DNA of 45,794 bases, from assembly GCA_001564055.1 (NCBI GenBank), contig LKNB01000022.1:1-45794 (forward strand). Reading direction: 5' to 3'. The notes below the pieces were generated by a model. The model searched no databases, was not told the origin of the DNA, and was given only the letters and a program-made list of their open reading frames with translations. The position numbers and the translations under genes are program-made. Below, in pieces: positions 25,382 through 35,069 of the stretch; position 1 is the first letter of the stretch; each line of letters starts with the position of its first letter. Source of the stretch: Rhodothermaceae bacterium Tc-Br11_B2g6_7. Lineage in GTDB: Bacteria; Bacteroidota; Rhodothermia; Rhodothermales; Salinibacteraceae.

Positions 25382-26875
25382 TCAACTCTGCGCTGCTGTC
25401 TGCGCGCCGGCGGTTGCGGGCAGGCGCGCTTGCCGGAAGCTGTAGCTGGCAAAAAAGGCAAAGCTTACCGCGAAGAGGAGCTGAAAGGGCACGGCCGACC
25501 AGATGCCGTTGGCCAGCAGCAGCACGAGCCCGCCGGTGCAGTAGAGGCAGAGCGCCGCCTCCCACCAGGCGACCTGGTCAATGCGCGTGTTGGCATACCG
25601 GCTTTTCCACCACGCCCCGGAGGCGCCCGCGCTGAAGATCTCGGTGCTGAACTTCGGCGTACGCACGAACGCGCTTTTGCGGCCCAGCAGGCCCTGCAGC
25701 ACGGCCCAGCCGTTATTCACCGAGAGCCCGATCATGCCGGCCGCAAACACCGGAAACAGCCGCAAGCGCCGCACCCAGTCGGTCTGCAGGGTGCGCTGCG
25801 CCTGCACCTGCGCCAGGAAGAAGCCGACAAAGCCCACAATGCCAAGTCCCATCACGGTAAAGTATAGCGGGCCGGGTCCGGCGCCGGCCTCGGAGGAGAG
25901 CAGCAGCGGCGCGTGCAGTACGGCGGTCAGCAGGATGCAGGGAAAGACGAGGGGGGCCAGCAGGTGGATGCTACCCTGTAGCTTCACCCCAGCCGATGCG
26001 CCCGAGCCCCAGAGCCGGCGCAGCAGCTTGCGGGCCACCTCCACCCCGCCCTTCGTCCACCGGTGCTGCTGCGTCCGCAGGCCGTTGACGTTGGCCGGCA
26101 GCTCCGCCGACACGGCCACGTCCATCGCCATCCGCAGGCGCCAGCCGTTCAGTTGCGCGCGGTAGCTGAGGTCCAGGTCTTCAGTGAGCGTATCGGCCTT
26201 CCAGCCGCCCGCGTCGTCAATACAGGCGCGCCGCCAGACCCCGGCCGTACCGTTGAAGTTCATGAAGCAGCCCGCCCGGTTACGGCCCGTCTGTTCGATG
26301 CAGAAGTGGGCATCCAGTGCCAGCGCCTGTACCTGCGTCAGCCACGACTGCGTTCGGTTGAGATGCCCCCAGCGGGCCTGCACCAGGCCGATGTCTGGCG
26401 CATCGAACCGGGGCAGCATGCGCTTGAGGAAGTCCGGCGGCGGTACAAAGTCAGCGTCAAAGATGGCCACAAAGTCGCCCTCGGCACGCTCCAGCCCATA
26501 GGCCAAGGCGCCCGCCTTGTAGCCGCGGCGGGTGGGCCGGCGGATGCAACTGATGTTAACGCCCCGCTGCCGCCAGTAGGCCGCGCGCTGCTCAGCAAGC
26601 GCCTGCGTCTCGTCGGTGGAGTCATCCAGCACCTGGATTTCCAGCTGCGCCTGCGGATAGTCGAGACGCGCGCAGGCATCGATGAGGCGTTCGATGACGT
26701 GGGCTTCGTTGTAGACCGGCAACTGTACCGTCACCGAGGGCCACCCCTCGGCGGGAGCCTCCGGCGGGGCGTCAGCCGCGCTACGTGGACGGGCAGGCCC
26801 GAGGGATAGCCAGAGCAGGTTGAGCCCATACACAAGGAGGACTGCCATTGCAACGGCGTATAGTACGGCAATCAT
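25382..26875 (-). CDS. Processive-type membrane glycosyltransferase family 2 (CESA-like)
   Basis: Inner-membrane GT2 of 497 residues that probably builds or extends a glycan or glycolipid. It has an N-terminal membrane helix (2-25), catalytic motifs LDDSTDET (83-90), DADF (140-143), TEDLDLSYRAQ and QQHRW (the QxxRW signature of cellulose/hyaluronan-synthase-like enzymes), and at least four C-terminal membrane helices. The complete D, DxD, TED, QxxRW set points to an active enzyme. It could make a polysaccharide or glucosylate a lipid, as related bacterial enzymes do; the product cannot be deduced. It lies between lptE and the TPR gene, consistent with a cell-envelope operon. Confidence 0.88.
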   Translation of the reverse strand: MIAVLYAVAMAVLLVYGLNLLWLSLGPARPRSAADAPPEAPAEGWPSVTVQLPVYNEAHVIERLIDACARLDYPQAQLEIQVLDDSTDETQALAEQRAAYWRQRGVNISCIRRPTRRGYKAGALAYGLERAEGDFVAIFDADFVPPPDFLKRMLPRFDAPDIGLVQARWGHLNRTQSWLTQVQALALDAHFCIEQTGRNRAGCFMNFNGTAGVWRRACIDDAGGWKADTLTEDLDLSYRAQLNGWRLRMAMDVAVSAELPANVNGLRTQQHRWTKGGVEVARKLLRRLWGSGASAGVKLQGSIHLLAPLVFPCILLTAVLHAPLLLSSEAGAGPGPLYFTVMGLGIVGFVGFFLAQVQAQRTLQTDWVRRLRLFPVFAAGMIGLSVNNGWAVLQGLLGRKSAFVRTPKFSTEIFSAGASGAWWKSRYANTRIDQVAWWEAALCLYCTGGLVLLLANGIWSAVPFQLLFAVSFAFFASYSFRQARLPATAGAQTAAQS

Positions 26876-26953
26876 GCAACCAGGAGGTCATACGAAAAGA
26901 GTGGCGGAGGCGTAACCGTACGTGTCGTAAAGGCCGGGCATGTTACTTCATGC

Positions 26954-27481
26954 CTACCAGTTAGAGGTGGCCGCCGTGAAGATGTCTTGGGCGATGATAT
27001 CCAGCGCCGCCCGCGCTGCTTCCTCCTCCCCCGCCGGGCCAAGCTCAATGGGGTCATACTCCTCCGAACCGCTAAACGAGCGATCCAGCAACTCTTCGTC
27101 ATTCACCTGATCCACGTACCGCACCGCGACGGAGAGCGATACGCGGTTGCGCGCCGCCTGATCGCCCCCCACGGCGGTCGGATTGTTGCTATACTGCTCA
27201 ATGCGCAGGTCCAACAGCGCATCGGCGTCCGTCTCCGATGAGGTCAACTGCAAGCGTGTCTGGTTGACGAACTGCGCGATCACCTGCTGCGTGAGGATCT
27301 CGTCGAGCGTGGGCAGGGGGCCGTCGGTGCGGTCAGTAGCCAGCGGCACCGCAATGGTGTTGATGTGCCCGGGAATGGTGGCGCCGGTGAAGCTATAGAA
27401 GGCACAGCCGCCGAGCAGCAGGCTACCTGTGAGGAGCAGCGCTACTGCGCGGCCCCAGTGATTACGTGAAAGCATGTCCAT
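26954..27481 (-). CDS. lptE: LptE-family LPS-assembly lipoprotein
   Basis: Outer-membrane lipoprotein that plugs and helps assemble the LptD lipopolysaccharide translocon. The 175-residue protein has a lipoprotein signal LLLTGSLLLGGC with Cys26, then AFYSFTGATIPGHINTIAV, the typical start of Bacteroidota-type LptE (C-x-Y-S-F-x-G, then a strand of TIxVP). The later part alternates short strands (LLDLRIEQYSNN, VSLSVAVRYVDQ). The family is poorly conserved, so the call leans on the N-terminal pattern and on the position right behind a sigma-54 activator gene (50 nt gap), a known conserved neighbourhood. A second ATG at 27475 would also serve as start. Confidence 0.82.
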   Translation of the reverse strand: MDMLSRNHWGRAVALLLTGSLLLGGCAFYSFTGATIPGHINTIAVPLATDRTDGPLPTLDEILTQQVIAQFVNQTRLQLTSSETDADALLDLRIEQYSNNPTAVGGDQAARNRVSLSVAVRYVDQVNDEELLDRSFSGSEEYDPIELGPAGEEEAARAALDIIAQDIFTAATSNW

Positions 27482-27531
27482 GCGCGGGAAAGAGTCGGGC
27501 GCCGTGGAGCGGCTCGTGGCAGGCGGCGCGC

Positions 27532-28941
27532 TTACAACTCCTCTTCATCGATGTTTTTGAGCTTGCGGTAGAGCGTGCGTTCGCTAATGCCGAGGGCCTT
27601 GGAGGTCTGACGCCGGTTCCCCTCAAACTGGCGCAGGGCCTGTTTGATGAGCTTCTGCTCGGCCTCCTCCAGCGTCGGGAGGTCTTCAGGATCATGCGCC
27701 GCCTCGGCTGTTTGCGCTTCGGCCGAGCGCTCGGCGCGATTGGAGGCGGCCTCATCGCTCCGCGAAGGCGCGAGCGGGCGATTGGCAGCGCCCACTGGGG
27801 TCGGCTCCGGCGACGGATTTCCGTTGCTACCGTTCTCGTCTTGTTCGATTTCGTAGGCGGCATCTTCAAAGTAGTCGTCGTCCGGAGCTGACCCGGAAGA
27901 CGAGCTATCGATGATCACGTAGTCGCCCTGTTCGCTGGAGAAATCGTGCTGTTCGGCGAGCTTGCGCGGAATGGCGACGCTGCCACTGGAGGCCCGCAAC
28001 TTCTGCATCTCTTCTTTCAACTCCCGCATTTCGACGCGGATCTCCCAGAGGGCCCGGTAAATCATCTCGCGCTCGCGAAACTCGCTCGCGCCATCCTGAT
28101 CCTGCTGCTTCTGTCGCCCGGCTCGGCGCACCGGCATCAGGCTCTTCTCCCGGCTAACTTCCGGCCCTTTGAGCTGGGGGCGGAGGTCATCGGCCGAGAG
28201 GGTATCGCCCCGCATCAGCACCACCGCCTGCTCGGCCACGTTGCGCAACTCCCGCACGTTGCCCGGCCAGTGGTAGCGCTGCAACAGCTCACGGGCGTCG
28301 TCGGTCAGCGCTTTACGCGCGCTGTCGTACTTCTGCGCGAAGCGGTGCATGTAGGTGTCGAAGATCGGCAGGATGTCCTCCGTGCGCTCCCGGAGGGGCG
28401 GGATGCGAATGATGACGGTGCTGAGGCGGTAGTAGAGGTCCTCCCGAAACTCGCCCTGCTCCACCTCCTGGGCCAGGTCCTTATTGGTGGCGGCAATCAC
28501 CCGCACATCGGTTGAGCGCTGCTGGCTGGACCCGACGCGGCTAAACTGCCCGGATTCGAGCACGCGCAGCAGCCGCACCTGGGCCTGCTGTGGCATCTCC
28601 CCGATCTCATCCAGGAAGATGGTCCCGCCATCGGCGTCTTCAAAGTAGCCGCTACGCTTTTCCACCGCGCCGGTGTAGGCGCCTTTCTCGGCTCCAAACA
28701 GCTCCGACTCAATGAGGCCTTCGGGGATGGCGCCGCAGTTGACGATGATGCGCGGGCCGTGGCGCCGACTGCTGAGCTCGTGCAGGATTTCCGCGATGAG
28801 CTCCTTCCCCACGCCACTCTCGCCCTGAATCAGCACGCTGATGTCCGTCTTGGCCACCATCCGGGCCCGGTCGATGACCTTGCGGATGGCATCAGACGAG
28901 CCGACGATGCCGTAGCGTTCTTGGATGGCTTGGCGATCCAT
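27532..28941 (-). CDS. Sigma-54-dependent transcriptional activator without receiver domain
   Basis: AAA+ enhancer-binding protein that remodels the RNA polymerase-sigma-54 complex. The 469-residue protein begins directly with the AAA+ domain: Walker A GESGVGKE (40-47), the sigma-54-contacting loop GAYTGA (87-92; usual GAFTGA), Walker B GGTIFLDE (105-112) and the arginine-finger region. Residues about 285-410 are an acidic low-complexity linker. The C-terminus is a Fis-type helix-turn-helix (QTSKALGISERTLYRKLKNID). With no N-terminal receiver, GAF or PAS domain, control must come from expression level or a separate partner, as for PspF. The first gene of a likely operon with lptE, GT2 and TPR. 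Confidence 0.92.
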   Translation of the reverse strand: MDRQAIQERYGIVGSSDAIRKVIDRARMVAKTDISVLIQGESGVGKELIAEILHELSSRRHGPRIIVNCGAIPEGLIESELFGAEKGAYTGAVEKRSGYFEDADGGTIFLDEIGEMPQQAQVRLLRVLESGQFSRVGSSQQRSTDVRVIAATNKDLAQEVEQGEFREDLYYRLSTVIIRIPPLRERTEDILPIFDTYMHRFAQKYDSARKALTDDARELLQRYHWPGNVRELRNVAEQAVVLMRGDTLSADDLRPQLKGPEVSREKSLMPVRRAGRQKQQDQDGASEFREREMIYRALWEIRVEMRELKEEMQKLRASSGSVAIPRKLAEQHDFSSEQGDYVIIDSSSSGSAPDDDYFEDAAYEIEQDENGSNGNPSPEPTPVGAANRPLAPSRSDEAASNRAERSAEAQTAEAAHDPEDLPTLEEAEQKLIKQALRQFEGNRRQTSKALGISERTLYRKLKNIDEEEL

Positions 28942-29069
28942 GGGATACCGGCTGCGTCAACGAGGAAACGTGCAGTATGACACAACGGCAGGCTTCCGTT
29001 AGATCCCCAGAGCCTCCCGCCAATCGTTGAAGACTCTGCAATGTTACTGCTGCACCGGACCGATGGACG

Positions 29070-29378
29070 CTATGACGTGGCGCGGGCCGGAGTAAGAATA
29101 CGCCGGTCGGCCGTGAACTGCCCCTCAAAGCGCTGGAGGCCGTCATCGCGCATAGCCTCGGCCGGACCGTCGAAGTAGGCTTGCAAGGCGGCGCGGTCGG
29201 CCAATTCGTAGTGGATACACCAGTGCACCCGGTCGTCGTCCGCGTCCTCCACGGCATACCAGGTAGCGGCCTCGAACCCGTCGATGGCGAGCATCTCGTC
29301 GATGTGGGTTGGCAGCCAGTCGGCATAGGCGGGGGCCGCGTCCGGGTCGACGTGCAGGTTGACTTCGTAGATCGTCAT
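29070..29378 (-). CDS. DUF4286 family protein
   Basis: Small 102-residue soluble protein starting MTIYEVNLHVDPDAAPAYADWL and containing HIDEMLAIDGFEAATWY and HYELADRAALQAYFDGPA, the conserved blocks of DUF4286 (a dimeric alpha/beta-barrel-like fold). The function of the family is unknown; similar folds include monooxygenases and EthD-like proteins, but no catalytic residue is established. It stands alone between the sigma-54 activator and the small membrane protein. Confidence 0.85.
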   Translation of the reverse strand: MTIYEVNLHVDPDAAPAYADWLPTHIDEMLAIDGFEAATWYAVEDADDDRVHWCIHYELADRAALQAYFDGPAEAMRDDGLQRFEGQFTADRRILTPARATS

Positions 29379-29433
29379 GGCGGGGTGGTGTGTGATGACT
29401 CAAGGGTCAGTGTGCGATGCTCAGCCGTGCCGA

Positions 29434-29841
29434 TCACCCGAGGCGGCTGCTCGCCGGATCGGACGTCTGCTTCGGTTCGTCGGCCGCCGGGGGCGCGGGT
29501 TCCGGTGTGGCTTTGTCCTGACGTGCTTTTTCCCGAAGTGCTTTGTCCTGACGTGCTTCTTCCTCCGCCACAACCTCCTGCACCAGCGCCCGGAGCGTCT
29601 CTTTCGATAGCGCGGGGGCGCCTTCGTCTGCTTCGAGCGAGGCATTCAATCGCCGGTAATACTTGGCCACCTCAAAGCAGGCCAGGCTGGCGGTACCCAG
29701 AAACGTCGCCCCCAACACCGACAGCGTGATCCAGAAAATAGCCGACTGCAACAGCGGGAGGCTGATGCCCGCCATCACCAGCGCCGAAAATATCACAAGA
29801 AGGCCTATGAAGGCGAGAACGAGTTTCCAGAGGTTGTCCAT
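29434..29841 (-). CDS. Small two-helix membrane protein with charged coiled-coil tail
   Basis: A 135-residue protein of unknown function. Two hydrophobic helices (about 5-27 and 33-56) are followed by a cytoplasmic tail. Residues 78-112 are predicted coiled coil with the repeat RQDKAxxEKARQDKA, which is a short tandem duplication at DNA level (about 29510-29565). The tail ends in a Pro/Ala-rich segment. I recognise no family. The start is the ATG at 29839-29841. The pyrG gene lies downstream of its divergent neighbour region on the same strand, 90 nt upstream of it, so it may be expressed from the pyrG transcript. Confidence 0.7.
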   Translation of the reverse strand: MDNLWKLVLAFIGLLVIFSALVMAGISLPLLQSAIFWITLSVLGATFLGTASLACFEVAKYYRRLNASLEADEGAPALSKETLRALVQEVVAEEEARQDKALREKARQDKATPEPAPPAADEPKQTSDPASSRLG

Positions 29842-29931
29842 GGCACGCCTTAGGTGGTCTGTCTGATGTGCGGCGATAGGGTATGCATATTTCTTCGGAC
29901 CGCGCCAACGGGAGACAGGCGGCGCGGCGCG

Positions 29932-31632
29932 CTACACATCCGCCGAGGCCAGCGCGGCCGGTGAGGCGCGGCGGGGCGGGTGCGGCTGGCTTAGCAGGTC
30001 GTGCGCCTCGGCATAGGCCAGGGCCGCGCCCACAAAGTCGGCAAAGAGCGGATGCGGATGGCCCACCGTGCTGCGGTATTCGGGATGAAACTGCACCCCC
30101 ACGAACCAGCGGTGCGTGGGCAGCTCGGCGATCTCCACAAGGTCGCGCTCCAGGTTCACCCCGGTAAAGCGCAGGCCGTGCTCGTGCAGCTTGTAGCGGA
30201 GCACATTGTTCACCTCATAGCGGTGGCGGTGGCGCTCCTGCACCGCGTCGGTCCCGTAAATAGCCTGCACGCGTGAGCCCTCCACGAGGTCGCAGTCGTA
30301 GGCGCCAAGGCGCATGGTACCGCCCTTGTCGGTAATCTTTTTCTGCTCCTCCATGATGGCAATCACCGGGTGTGGCGTGTCCTCGTCGAACTCCGTGGAG
30401 TTGGCGTCCGGCCAGCCACAGGCATTCCGCGCAAACTCGATGATGGCGCATTGCATGCCCAGGCAGATGCCGAAGAACGGCACATCCTGCGTGCGGGCGT
30501 ACCGGATGGCCTCCAGCTTGCCGCTTACCCCGCGCTCACCAAAGCCCGGGGCTACGATGACGGCCGCTACGCCATGCAGCAACTCGCCCACATTATCGCT
30601 GTCCACATCATCCGACAGCACAAACCGGATGCGTACCTGCACTTGGTGCGCCACGCCGGCAAAGATAAGGCTTTCGCAGATAGACTTGTACGCGTCCTGA
30701 TGCTCCACGTACTTGCCCACGAGCGCAATCGTGACCGTCGACTCTGGGTTCTTCAGGCGCTTTAGGAAGTCGATCCAATCATCCATCGGGCGCGCCTCAG
30801 CGAGGTAGTCGGAATGAAAGTCCTCGTCGATGCGCAGGTGCTCCCGCGTGATGGCGTCCAGCCCCTCTTCTTGCAGCAGCAGGGGTACCTCGTAGATGGT
30901 TTCAGCATCCAGCGACTGCGTGACGGCGCGGGGCTCCACGTTGCAGAAGAGGGCGATCTTGCGGCGCAACTCGTCGTCCAGCGGCCGCTCGGACCGGCAC
31001 ACGAGGATATCGGGCTGCAGGCCGTGCGAGAGGAGCGTCTTGACGGAATGCTGCGTGGGTTTCGTCTTGAGCTCACCGGCGGCTGCAAGGTACGGCACCA
31101 GCGTCAGGTGCACGTTGAGGGCGTTCCGCGCGCCCAGCTCGTAGCGGAGCTGCCGGATGGCTTCGAGGTAGGGCTGGCTCTCGATGTCGCCCACGGTGCC
31201 GCCCACCTCGGTGATCACCACGTCGTAGTCGCCCGTCTGGCCCAGGCGCTGGATGCGGTCCTTGATCTCATCGATGATGTGGGGCACCACCTGCACCGTC
31301 TTTCCGAGGAAGGCGCCGGCGCGCTCTTTGGTGATGACCTCGAGGTAGACCCGCCCGGTGGTGACGTTATTGGCCTGGCTGGTGGGGCGGCCCAGAAAGC
31401 GCTCGTAGTGGCCCAGGTCGAGATCCGTCTCCGCCCCGTCGTTGGTCACATACACCTCCCCGTGCTCATACGGGTTCATGGTGCCGGGGTCTACGTTGAT
31501 GTACGGGTCGAACTTCTGGATGGTCACGCGCAGGCCCTGGGCTTCAAGCAGGCGCCCCAGCGAGGCGCAGACGATGCCCTTTCCGAGCGAGGAGGTCACG
31601 CCTCCGGTGACGAAGATGTATTTGGTAGGCAC
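29932..31632 (-). CDS. pyrG: CTP synthase
   Basis: Converts UTP to CTP using glutamine and ATP, the last step of pyrimidine nucleotide synthesis. The 566-residue protein has the synthase domain (KYIFVTGGVTSSLGKGI at the N-terminus, GTMNPYEHGEVYV, EVGGTVGDIES) and a C-terminal class I glutaminase with the Cys nucleophile in FFGICLGMQ and the His-Glu pair in GVQFHPEY. All key residues are present. The C-terminus has a short extension (SQPHPPRRASPAAL) beyond the usual end. Start ATG at 31630-31632. Confidence 0.97.
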   Translation of the reverse strand: MPTKYIFVTGGVTSSLGKGIVCASLGRLLEAQGLRVTIQKFDPYINVDPGTMNPYEHGEVYVTNDGAETDLDLGHYERFLGRPTSQANNVTTGRVYLEVITKERAGAFLGKTVQVVPHIIDEIKDRIQRLGQTGDYDVVITEVGGTVGDIESQPYLEAIRQLRYELGARNALNVHLTLVPYLAAAGELKTKPTQHSVKTLLSHGLQPDILVCRSERPLDDELRRKIALFCNVEPRAVTQSLDAETIYEVPLLLQEEGLDAITREHLRIDEDFHSDYLAEARPMDDWIDFLKRLKNPESTVTIALVGKYVEHQDAYKSICESLIFAGVAHQVQVRIRFVLSDDVDSDNVGELLHGVAAVIVAPGFGERGVSGKLEAIRYARTQDVPFFGICLGMQCAIIEFARNACGWPDANSTEFDEDTPHPVIAIMEEQKKITDKGGTMRLGAYDCDLVEGSRVQAIYGTDAVQERHRHRYEVNNVLRYKLHEHGLRFTGVNLERDLVEIAELPTHRWFVGVQFHPEYRSTVGHPHPLFADFVGAALAYAEAHDLLSQPHPPRRASPAALASADV

Positions 31633-31817
31633 GGCAGCAGCGGCAGCAAAGAAGAGAAGAGCACGGAGCGGCGCCGGCGGCTGGGGAACCCTCCCACGGG
31701 TTCAGTCCATGCCCCCGGGCCAGTACAAGGTACGGCGGGCGGAGGCGGAGTTGCAACGCCGCGGCGAGGAAAGCCTGTGGAGGCCCGCACAGGCCGCCGG
31801 TTGGACCTGTGGCCGCA

Positions 31818-32726
31818 CTACGGAGCTGGCGGTGTAGCCTGGTAGGCCGGCCCGACCACCACGGGAAGCGCCTGCGGCACAGCCTCAAAGGTGACCGGCT
31901 CGTTGGTCAGCAGCTCGCCGTCCACGTTGAACCACATGCCGGGGGAGGCCTCCACCCGCACCGACCGGACGCGGCGGTGCGTAACCAGCGGGTGGTCCAG
32001 ATAGGTGCCGGCGACCAGCTGCGCTGCCACCTGCGATAGCGCCGCGAGCGTGCCCTCCTCAATGGTGACCACATCCAGCAATCCATCCTCTGGATTCGCG
32101 ACCGGCGCGACGGGTTTGCCCCCGCCCGCCGTACGCCCGTTGGCCACCACAATATTGAAGGCGTCCACCGCCGTGGGTGCCTCGTCGTTGAAGGCGATGC
32201 GGGTGGCATAGGCTTCGATGTCGGGGAGGGCACTCACCGCGCCCAGCAGAAACGCCAGCGGCCCCCAGCGCCGCTTCATCTCGGGCGTGAGCTCCTCATC
32301 TACCTGCCCGCTAAAGCCCCCCGCGGCGGCGTTGATCCCGTAGCGCGTGGCGCCATCGGTGGGCTGCACGCGGATGAGGTCGAGCGCGCGCGTCTCCCCT
32401 TCCGCCACCAGCGCCAGTGCCTCCAGCGGGTCCCTGGGGAGGGCCAGGGTGCGCGCAAGGTCGTTGCCCGTGCCGAGCGGGATGATGGCCAGCGTGGGCG
32501 GCGCGTCGACCGTCATCAGCCCGTTCACCACCTCATGGATGGTGCCATCGCCCCCCATGGCGATGACACGGTCGTAGTCCGCTGCCGCGGCCTCGGCGGC
32601 GCGATCGGTAGCATCGCCGGGTTCTTCCGTCATCCACTGATCGATCGCAAGCTCCTCCATGGCGGCGTGGAGGGCCTGCTGTTGCGCAGATCCCGCCGTA
32701 GGGTTCAGGATGGCACAGGCGTTCAT
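31818..32726 (-). CDS. YegS/BmrU-family lipid kinase (diacylglycerol kinase catalytic domain)
   Basis: Soluble or membrane-associated kinase that phosphorylates diacylglycerol or a related lipid. From the ATG at 32726 the 302-residue protein starts MNACAILNPTAGS, with the nucleotide-binding GGDGT (58-62) and LGTGNDLARTL (84-94) motifs of the DAGK catalytic domain, and later VVTIEEGT and the DGE of the C-terminal sandwich. An in-frame extension to 32861 has no family similarity and was discarded. Physiological role: lipid recycling or undecaprenol-type phosphorylation; sequence does not decide. Confidence 0.9.
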   Translation of the reverse strand: MNACAILNPTAGSAQQQALHAAMEELAIDQWMTEEPGDATDRAAEAAAADYDRVIAMGGDGTIHEVVNGLMTVDAPPTLAIIPLGTGNDLARTLALPRDPLEALALVAEGETRALDLIRVQPTDGATRYGINAAAGGFSGQVDEELTPEMKRRWGPLAFLLGAVSALPDIEAYATRIAFNDEAPTAVDAFNIVVANGRTAGGGKPVAPVANPEDGLLDVVTIEEGTLAALSQVAAQLVAGTYLDHPLVTHRRVRSVRVEASPGMWFNVDGELLTNEPVTFEAVPQALPVVVGPAYQATPPAP

Positions 32727-32885
32727 GGCGTCAGGAGCTGAGGAAAGAAGGGCCGTGCGATGCAGCGCATGAGTACCCATCCCGGTGGGTGGCGTTCTCA
32801 ACGGGGGAGGGCTCACAGTCGTTCGTTGCGGCCTGCACGACCGACAGCCTTGCCTCGCCACCTGCGGGCCACCTGTCCTGTCGGT

Positions 32886-35069
32886 TCAACGCCCCGCCAG
32901 GAGCATGTCGTAAGTGTCGGCCGTCTCTGGCTGCCCCAGCTCACGATACATGCTCACCAGTGCCTCCAACACATCCTCCCGGAGCTCCGGAGCGGTAGCC
33001 GCATGATGAGTTTGCACCAGCGTGTGCGCTTCGATAAGCAGTGGCTCGGCTTCGGTGTAGGCCCCCTGCGCACGTGCGACCGATGCGCGGTCCAGGAGGT
33101 ACCGAGGACGATCCGGGTGGTCCGGGCGGGCGGCATGGTCGAGAATAGCAAGCGCCTCCTCCAGCAGCGCATCGGCACGGGCGTAATTATGCAGGGTCTG
33201 CTCTACAGCAGCTGCGGCGGCAAACACCTCGGCCGCTGACGCATGGCTATGGCCCAGCGTGTTGCGATAGACGGGCAGGGCCTTATCGAAGAGCGCCCGT
33301 GCGGAAGTCGGCTGGCCCTTGTCGTGCAGGACTACCGCCAGTTCGTGTCGCGCAGCCGCGATGCGCATGGGATGATCAGCCGCTGCGTCCTCGTATATCG
33401 AAAGAGCCCGCCGGTAGAAGGCTTCGGCACGGCCGAGGTCGCCCTCTGCGCGCGCGACCTCGGCCAGATCCCGCGCTGCCGAAGCCACCGAGGGGTGCGC
33501 GGGGCCATAGGCTGCCTCAAACGCATGGAGGGCATCCTCCAGCAACGGACGGGCAGCAGCGTACTGCTCGAGCTGCTGGTGAACCGCACCGACCGCCTGC
33601 AACATGTCCGCACGAATGGCCGGATGGTCCGCCAGGTCCCGCGCCACGCGGGCCGCGCCCCGGTCCAGCACATCGCTGATGGCGGCCACCTCCGCCGGTG
33701 CGGTTGCGGCATCGGTGTGGCTGAAGAGCTGAATCATAAAATCCTGCACATGCGCCTTTTTGGTGGCCTCCAGTGCTGCCCGATCACGCTCCTCTGCCAG
33801 CCGTGTATTCTGCACGGACAGCGCCATCACGGAGGCCGTCAACAACACGCCCACCAGTGCGGTGACGGCTACGCCCCACCGGTGCCGGCGAACGAATTTC
33901 CGTCCCCGGTACGCCCAGCTATCGGGATGGGCAGATACCGGGCGCCCCTGCAGATACCGCCGGAGATCGTCGGCGAGTTGCTGCACCGAATCGTATCGCC
34001 GGTTGGGCTCTTTGCGCAGCGCCTTCAACACGATGGTATCCAGGTCGCCCCGAAGCTTCCGGCGGGCGGCACGCGGCTCCTGTCCCTCTACCGCCGCCAC
34101 CTCGGTAGCGGCAGCGCTCGGACGCACCGGCTCCTGCTCACACACAATGCGTTCGACCTCGCTCGGCCTCCGCCCCTCCACGCTGTAGGGTCGCCGCCCC
34201 GCAAGGAGCTCATACAGCACCAGGCCGAGCTGATAGACATCCGAGGCGGTCGTGATGGTCTCGCCGCGTACCTGCTCCGGGCTTGCATACGCCGGCGTCA
34301 TGGGGAGCCCGCCGGTACGGGTCTTCGGTAGAAGGTCCTCACCCACGACGCCCGGATCAAGCAGTTTGGCAATCCCGAAATCGAGCAGCTTCACGCGGCC
34401 GGCCTCAGCTTCTTGCCCTTCTGCCACGAGGATGTTGGAGGGCTTGAGGTCGCGGTGCACAACCAGCTGGCGATGTGCGTATTGCACCGCGTCGCACACG
34501 TCCAGCACAAGCTGCACCCGTTCCTCGATAGGCAACCGGTGGGTTGCGCAGTACCGATCGATCGGTTCGCCGGGCACCACTTCCAGCACAAAATAAGGCT
34601 GCCCCTGCTCCGAAACCCCGCCATCAAGCAGCCGGGCGATGTTGGGATGCTGTAGGGACGCCAGGATTTGCCGCTCCATGAGAAAGCGCGTGCGGACCTC
34701 ATCGGACAGCAGCCCCACGGCGATCAGCTTCAGCGCCACTTCCTGCTCAAACTGCCCGTCGGCCCGGCGTGCCCGAAACACCTGCCCCGTGCCTCCGCGG
34801 CCAAGCTCCTCGATGAGGGCGTAGGGTCCCACCCGCCGGCCTTCCACAGCGTCCGGCATGAGGCGCCCGTGGATGCCCTCATTTATGTCCTCCATCATCC
34901 GGTCAACCGGCCCTTCCTCCGCATGCGACTGGAGCAGCGATGCGACTTCACGCAGCAGGTCTTCGTCCCCCGCACACGCCGCCTCGAGAAATGCCACTCG
35001 CTCAGACGGCTCGTGCTCCAACGCCGCCTCGAACATCGCTCGGATGTGCGCCCATCGGTTAGGATCCAT
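32886..35069 (-). CDS. Membrane Ser/Thr protein kinase with TPR sensor domain
   Basis: Hanks-type kinase of 727 residues. Domain order: N-terminal region (1-80) typical of kinases paired with ECF factors (MDPNRWAHIRAMFEAALEHEP), kinase domain about 83-360 with P-loop ELGRGGTGQVF, Lys114 in VALKLI, HRDLKPSN (205-212), DFG and YASPEQ activation-loop motifs, one membrane helix around 390-410 (GVAVTALVGVLLTASVMAL), and an extracytoplasmic tetratricopeptide array to the C-terminus. All catalytic residues are intact. I start at the ATG at 35069, overlapping the sigma-factor gene by 11 nt, so the two are translationally coupled. By analogy with Xanthomonas PknS-EcfP it may activate the sigma factor by phosphorylation; this is inference. 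Confidence 0.92.
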   Translation of the reverse strand: MDPNRWAHIRAMFEAALEHEPSERVAFLEAACAGDEDLLREVASLLQSHAEEGPVDRMMEDINEGIHGRLMPDAVEGRRVGPYALIEELGRGGTGQVFRARRADGQFEQEVALKLIAVGLLSDEVRTRFLMERQILASLQHPNIARLLDGGVSEQGQPYFVLEVVPGEPIDRYCATHRLPIEERVQLVLDVCDAVQYAHRQLVVHRDLKPSNILVAEGQEAEAGRVKLLDFGIAKLLDPGVVGEDLLPKTRTGGLPMTPAYASPEQVRGETITTASDVYQLGLVLYELLAGRRPYSVEGRRPSEVERIVCEQEPVRPSAAATEVAAVEGQEPRAARRKLRGDLDTIVLKALRKEPNRRYDSVQQLADDLRRYLQGRPVSAHPDSWAYRGRKFVRRHRWGVAVTALVGVLLTASVMALSVQNTRLAEERDRAALEATKKAHVQDFMIQLFSHTDAATAPAEVAAISDVLDRGAARVARDLADHPAIRADMLQAVGAVHQQLEQYAAARPLLEDALHAFEAAYGPAHPSVASAARDLAEVARAEGDLGRAEAFYRRALSIYEDAAADHPMRIAAARHELAVVLHDKGQPTSARALFDKALPVYRNTLGHSHASAAEVFAAAAAVEQTLHNYARADALLEEALAILDHAARPDHPDRPRYLLDRASVARAQGAYTEAEPLLIEAHTLVQTHHAATAPELREDVLEALVSMYRELGQPETADTYDMLLAGR

